From: an uncultured Bacteroidales bacterium
Lineage (GTDB): Bacteria; Bacteroidota; Bacteroidia; Bacteroidales; Bacteroidaceae
Reading direction: 5' to 3'
NCBI GenBank assembly: GCA_902783615.1
Contig: CACZRQ010000014.1
Coordinates: forward strand, 1-9,467
DNA: 9,467 nt
Under the pieces are notes generated by a model that did not search any database, had not been told where the DNA came from, and was given only the letters and a program-made list of their open reading frames with translations. Shown one piece after another: positions 6,051 through 9,467 of the stretch; the first letter of the stretch is position 1; every line of letters starts with the position of its first letter. The translations under genes were made by a program, and so were the position numbers.

Positions 6051-6518
6051 ATGCTGAAGTATGTCAATACCGACGTAGTGTTTCAGGAAATCCCTGATGA
6101 GGTGACGCTGGCCATCAACATCTCGAATTGTCCTTGCCATTGCCCTGGCTGTCATAGCCATTATCTTTGGGAGGACATCGGGCTGTCGTTGGATACCGAG
6201 GCCATTGATGCCTTTGTTCACCAGTATGGGAAAGACATCACCTGCTTGGCTTTTATGGGCGGTGACTGCGACCCCAAGGGAATTAACCAGCTGGCACAGT
6301 ATATCCATGAGGAGTACCCGCAGTATAAGGTGGGATGGTATAGCGGACGCCTCCGCATACCTTCCTCGGTGAAGAAGACGGATTTCGACTATATCAAGGT
6401 TGGACCGTATATCCGCCATTTAGGGCCTTTGAAAAAGCCCACCACTAACCAGCGGTTGTATAGGCAAAACAACACAGGCACGTTCGATGATATCACCGAT
6501 AGGTTCTGGAAAAGATAA
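6051..6518 (+). CDS. nrdG: Anaerobic ribonucleotide reductase-activating protein (radical SAM)
   Basis: A 155-residue radical-SAM activase that uses a [4Fe-4S] cluster and S-adenosylmethionine to generate the glycyl radical on NrdD. The cluster motif CxxxCxxC is C27-PCH-C31-PG-C34, and an additional Cys29 lies within it. FMGGDCDP (68-75) corresponds to the SAM-binding GGD/GGE strand. The length matches E. coli NrdG (154). It is the second gene of the nrdDG operon. A GGGAGGG run (6039-6045) six bases before the ATG is an unusually good Shine-Dalgarno match compared with the other genes here. A strong terminator directly follows. Confidence 0.96.
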   Translation: MLKYVNTDVVFQEIPDEVTLAINISNCPCHCPGCHSHYLWEDIGLSLDTEAIDAFVHQYGKDITCLAFMGGDCDPKGINQLAQYIHEEYPQYKVGWYSGRLRIPSSVKKTDFDYIKVGPYIRHLGPLKKPTTNQRLYRQNNTGTFDDITDRFWKR

Positions 6519-6519
6519 C

Positions 6520-6549
6520 AAAAGGGGGAGTTTTTCAGCTCCCCCTTTT
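6520..6549. terminator. Bidirectional terminator between nrdG and topA
   Basis: AAAAGGGGGAG (6520-6530) pairs perfectly with CTCCCCCTTTT (6539-6549) around an eight-base loop. The A-run on one side and the T-run on the other make the hairpin work in both directions. It begins two bases after the nrdG stop and ends eight bases before the topA stop, so it should end both convergent transcripts. Confidence 0.87.
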
Positions 6550-6557
6550 CCTATCTA

Positions 6558-8921
6558 TCATTTCTTCTTTCTTCCTCTTGAAGTCTTCGTTGCAGCCTCC
6601 TCAACAGCAGGCTCTTTTTTTGCCCTGCGTTCATTCTCCTTGGCGATAATCTCTTGACATTCCGTTAAGGTAAGTGCCTCGGGGTTAGTCATTGTCTTGG
6701 GAATTCTGTAATTCGAGCCCTTGTAGGCAATGTAAGGTCCATAGCGGCCATTCATGATCTCAATCTCAGGATCTTCTTCAAACTTCTTCAGGTGCCTTTT
6801 GGCTTCGTTCTCTTCCTTGTCTTTCAGCAGGGTAGCAGCATCTTCTAAAGTGATTGCCAAAGGATCCATGGTCTTGGGAATAGAGATATAAGTCTGACCG
6901 AAGTGGATGTAAGGACCGAACTTGCCAGAGCCTACCATAACGGTCACGCCATCCAGCATGCCCAGGTTACGGGGCAACTTAAACAGTTCCAGTGCCTCTT
7001 CTAAGGTGATAGTCTCTATCGACATGTTTTTCTTCAGCTGGGCAAAGCGAGGCTTCACGGAATCCTCTGCAGTGCCAATCTGAGCCATTGGACCGAAGCG
7101 GCCGATCTTCACGCTCACTGGCTTGCCCGTATTGGGGTCTTTACCCAACACACGTTCACCCACCTTATGCTCTCCCTTTAAGGAAATAGCCTTCTCTACC
7201 ATTGGATGGAACTCATTGTAGAACAGGCGCATGGCATCTGTCCACTGCTCTTTGCCCTCGGCTATGTCATCAAACTCCTTCTCCACGTTAGCGGTGAAGT
7301 TGTAGTCTAAGATCTTGGGGAAATAATCATTCAGAAAATCATTCACCACTGTGCCGATGTCGGTAGGTAGCAGCTTGCCTTTTTCAACGCCAGCCATCTC
7401 TGAAGCTTTCTTTGCAGATATCTTATTGCCCGACAGGGTGATGACCTGATAGCTGCGCTTGAAGCCGGGCTTGTCACCCTTTGCTACATACTCACGCTGC
7501 TGTATGGTCGAGATGGTAGGAGCATAGGTTGATGGACGGCCAATGCCCAACTCCTCCAGCTTATGCACCAGACCTGCCTCAGTATAGCGTGCGGGGTACT
7601 GACTGAAGCGCTCGGTGGCAACGATGTTATTGCGGCTTACCTCCTGACCCTTGGTCACTGGAGGTAGCTGGCGAATCTCGTCCTCAGCATTCTCCTCATC
7701 GGTTGATTCACGATACACTTTCAGGAAACCATCGAACTTTACTACCTCGCCTGAAGCCACAAACTGCTCCGGTCCGTTACTCATGCTGATGGTCACCGTG
7801 GTTTTCTCCAGCTCGGCCTCAGCCATCTGCGAGGCGATGGTGCGCTTCCAGATGAGCTCATAAAGACGCTTCTCGGCACCTGTACCCTCAATCGTGGTAT
7901 TTTCTATATAGGTAGGACGAATAGCCTCGTGTGCCTCTTGTGCCCCCTTTGCCTTGGTGGTAAACTGGCGATTGTGCACATATTCTTCGCCCATCATCTC
8001 TGTAATGGCCTTACGACTGGTGTTGATAGCCAGACTGCTGAGGTTCACCGAGTCGGTACGCATGTAGGTAATCTTACCCGACTCATACAAGCCCTGTGCC
8101 AGGCGCATGGTCTGTGCCACGGTCAAGCCTAGCTTCCTGCTGGCTTCCTGTTGCAGCGTACTGGTAGTGAACGGAGGTGCTGGATACTTCTTCACCGGAT
8201 GTTTCTCTACATCAGTAATGGTAAACTGGGCATTCTTACAACTCTCTAAAAAAGCTGTAATCTCCTCTGCTTTAGTGAAACGCTTGGCCAGCTCGGCTTT
8301 CAGCTCACACTCCTTGCCCTCGGCATCAGTCCAGGTGAAATTGGCCATCACGCGAAAAGCGGCCTTGGGCTGGAAAGCCTGTATCTCACGCTCACGCTCC
8401 ACAATCAGCTTCACCGTCACGCTCTGCACGCGGCCAGCCGAGAGAGATGGCTTTACCTTCTTCCACAACACGGGCGACAGCTCGAAACCCACAATACGGT
8501 CCAGCACACGGCGTGCCTGCTGGGCATTCACCAGGTTGATGTCGATGTCGCGAGGCTCCTCAATGGCCTTGACAATAGCATTTTTGGTAATCTCGTGAAA
8601 CACGATACGCTTGGTGTTTTCGGGCTTCAGTTGCAGCACTTCCGACAAATGCCAGGAGATGGCTTCTCCCTCGCGGTCCTCATCGGATGCCAACCACACC
8701 ATGTCAGCTTTCTCGGCTTGAGATTTCAATTTCTCCACTACCTCTGTCTTATCCTCGGGAATCTCATACATAGGCTTGAACGTATCGGTGTCTATACTGA
8801 AGGTCTTCTTCTTCAAATCTCTAATATGACCGTAGCTGGGCATAACCTTGTAGTCTTTGCCTAAGAACTTTTCAATGGTCTTGGCTTTCGCCGGTGACTC
8901 AACTATGACTAAGTTTCGCAT
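6558..8921 (-). CDS. topA: DNA topoisomerase I (type IA)
   Basis: A 787-residue type IA topoisomerase that relaxes negative supercoils by passing one strand through a transient break. The N-terminal Toprim domain shows VIVESPAKAKTI (5-16; E8) and the metal triad in SDEDREGE (D80, D82, E84). The catalytic tyrosine lies in YMRTDS (Y286). SAGRVQSV (161-168) and GIGRPSTYA are further family motifs. The C-terminal third has Topo-I repeat units marked by GRFGPMAQIG, GKFGPYIHFG and GRYGPYIAYKG, and the protein ends in a basic tail (SRGRKKK). It lacks the Cys4 zinc fingers of E. coli TopA; only isolated cysteines are present. The start at 8921 gives the normal MRNLVIVESPAK beginning. It follows argS by 32 bases on the same strand with no clear promoter in the gap, so it may be co-transcribed. 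The nrdG/topA hairpin terminates it. Confidence 0.97.
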   Translation of the reverse strand: MRNLVIVESPAKAKTIEKFLGKDYKVMPSYGHIRDLKKKTFSIDTDTFKPMYEIPEDKTEVVEKLKSQAEKADMVWLASDEDREGEAISWHLSEVLQLKPENTKRIVFHEITKNAIVKAIEEPRDIDINLVNAQQARRVLDRIVGFELSPVLWKKVKPSLSAGRVQSVTVKLIVEREREIQAFQPKAAFRVMANFTWTDAEGKECELKAELAKRFTKAEEITAFLESCKNAQFTITDVEKHPVKKYPAPPFTTSTLQQEASRKLGLTVAQTMRLAQGLYESGKITYMRTDSVNLSSLAINTSRKAITEMMGEEYVHNRQFTTKAKGAQEAHEAIRPTYIENTTIEGTGAEKRLYELIWKRTIASQMAEAELEKTTVTISMSNGPEQFVASGEVVKFDGFLKVYRESTDEENAEDEIRQLPPVTKGQEVSRNNIVATERFSQYPARYTEAGLVHKLEELGIGRPSTYAPTISTIQQREYVAKGDKPGFKRSYQVITLSGNKISAKKASEMAGVEKGKLLPTDIGTVVNDFLNDYFPKILDYNFTANVEKEFDDIAEGKEQWTDAMRLFYNEFHPMVEKAISLKGEHKVGERVLGKDPNTGKPVSVKIGRFGPMAQIGTAEDSVKPRFAQLKKNMSIETITLEEALELFKLPRNLGMLDGVTVMVGSGKFGPYIHFGQTYISIPKTMDPLAITLEDAATLLKDKEENEAKRHLKKFEEDPEIEIMNGRYGPYIAYKGSNYRIPKTMTNPEALTLTECQEIIAKENERRAKKEPAVEEAATKTSRGRKKK

Positions 8922-8953
8922 AATTATCTAATTTATAAACAGTGAATTCTATC

Positions 8954-9467
8954 TTACATCCTTTCGGGAACTTCAATGCCCAGCAGACTCATAGCCAGAC
9001 GGATGACCTTTGCTACGTTCTCCGACAGTGCCAGGCGGAACAGCTTCACCTGCTCGTTCTCCTCGCGCAGAATGCTGAAGTCGTGGTAGAACTGGTTATA
9101 CTCCTTCACCAGGTCATAGGTGTAATTGGCTATGTCGCTCGGACTGTAGTCCTTGGCTGCCTCTGCAATGGTAGCGGGGAAGTCGGCTAAATGCTGTATC
9201 AGGCTTTCCTCCTTGTCGTTCAGCTGAATGTCTAACTGCAGGTTGGCTGGTACGTCGATGCCTGCCTCGGCGGCCTTGCGCAACACTGAACGGATGCGGG
9301 CGTAGGTGTATTGGATGAAAGGACCCGTGTTGCCGTTAAAGTCGATTGACTCCTGTGGGTTGAACGTCATGTTCTTGCGTGCATCCACTTTCAGAATGAA
9401 GTATTTCAGCGCGCCCATGCCCACAATGCGGGCAATCTCAGCAGCCTCTACCTCGGTCAGACCATCC
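8954..9467 (-). CDS. argS: Arginyl-tRNA synthetase, C-terminal part (5' end outside window)
   Basis: The last 170 codons of a class I aminoacyl-tRNA synthetase that charges tRNA-Arg. The frame is open to the right edge (…DGLTEVEAAEIARIVGMGA), so the gene starts outside the window. Bacterial ArgS is usually about 550-600 residues. The visible part begins at the end of the catalytic domain, with NMTFNPQESIDFNGNTGPF and IQYTYARIRSVLRKA, and continues through the all-helical DALR anticodon-binding domain. That domain contains HDFSILRE and LFRLALSENVAKVIRLAMSL, and the chain ends with GIEVPERM, a typical ArgS C-terminus. A GTG at 9422-9424 is internal and not a start. topA follows 32 bases downstream on the same strand. 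Confidence 0.95.
   Translation of the reverse strand, partial: DGLTEVEAAEIARIVGMGALKYFILKVDARKNMTFNPQESIDFNGNTGPFIQYTYARIRSVLRKAAEAGIDVPANLQLDIQLNDKEESLIQHLADFPATIAEAAKDYSPSDIANYTYDLVKEYNQFYHDFSILREENEQVKLFRLALSENVAKVIRLAMSLLGIEVPERM

Noticed and set aside
8107..8598. A 163-codon + strand open frame inside topA
   Set aside because: It is antisense to the conserved catalytic region of topA, and its serine-rich composition is what the opposite strand of such a gene gives.
6558..8921. TopA without zinc fingers as a possible truncation
   Set aside because: The chain continues through several Topo-I C-terminal repeats to a basic tail. Replacement of Cys4 fingers by such repeats is common outside the Proteobacteria, so the gene appears complete.
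9422..9424. A GTG that could be read as the start of a 156-residue protein
   Set aside because: The frame continues open to the window edge with ArgS-like residues before it, so this is an internal valine codon of argS.

Overview
The window looks like chromosome of a Bacteroidales bacterium, most likely Prevotella or a close relative. Three things suggest this. The -7 elements fit the Bacteroidota TAnnTTTG consensus (best example TACCTTTG at 3811-3818). Most starts lack a strong Shine-Dalgarno sequence. The proteins (a 700-residue NrdD, a TopA with C-terminal repeats but no Cys4 zinc fingers, and an ArgS ending GIEVPERM) have a Bacteroidota look. The genus is inferred from style, not from any search.

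Layout, left to right. Positions 11-196 hold two identical tRNA-Asn(GTT) genes on the + strand, closed by a strong terminator at 197-240. Facing them is a three-gene minus-strand operon, read from 2895 down to 325. It encodes an RsbW/SpoIIAB-like ATP-binding anti-sigma-type kinase, a 593-residue SLC13/DASS-type permease with two internal TrkA-C (RCK_C) domains, and a stand-alone STAS anti-anti-sigma-type protein. A terminator at 265-304 closes this operon. Upstream of it, on the same strand, is a ComF-family phosphoribosyltransferase (3699-2995).

A 236-base divergent region (3700-3935) separates ComF from the anaerobic ribonucleotide reductase operon nrdD-nrdG (3936-6518, + strand). Its nrdD-proximal half has a clear promoter and, in the presumed 5' leader, a 25-base sequence repeated twice. 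nrdDG converges on topA across a symmetric terminator (6520-6549). topA (8921-6558) lies 32 bases downstream of the 3' end of argS, which runs off the right edge of the window. No stretch longer than 300 bases is without a gene.

How the genes work together. NrdD is the glycyl-radical class III reductase and NrdG is the radical-SAM activase that installs the radical, so together they supply dNTPs under anaerobiosis. TopA, ArgS and the tRNA-Asn genes are housekeeping. The unusual unit is the kinase-permease-STAS operon. It has a partner-switching pair on either side of an anion-transporter gene, with no sigma factor and no PP2C/SpoIIE phosphatase in the window. The permease also departs from the usual DASS substrate-site motifs in its first half. 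This operon and the duplicated nrdD leader are the two places worth following up; the rest is ordinary core genome.
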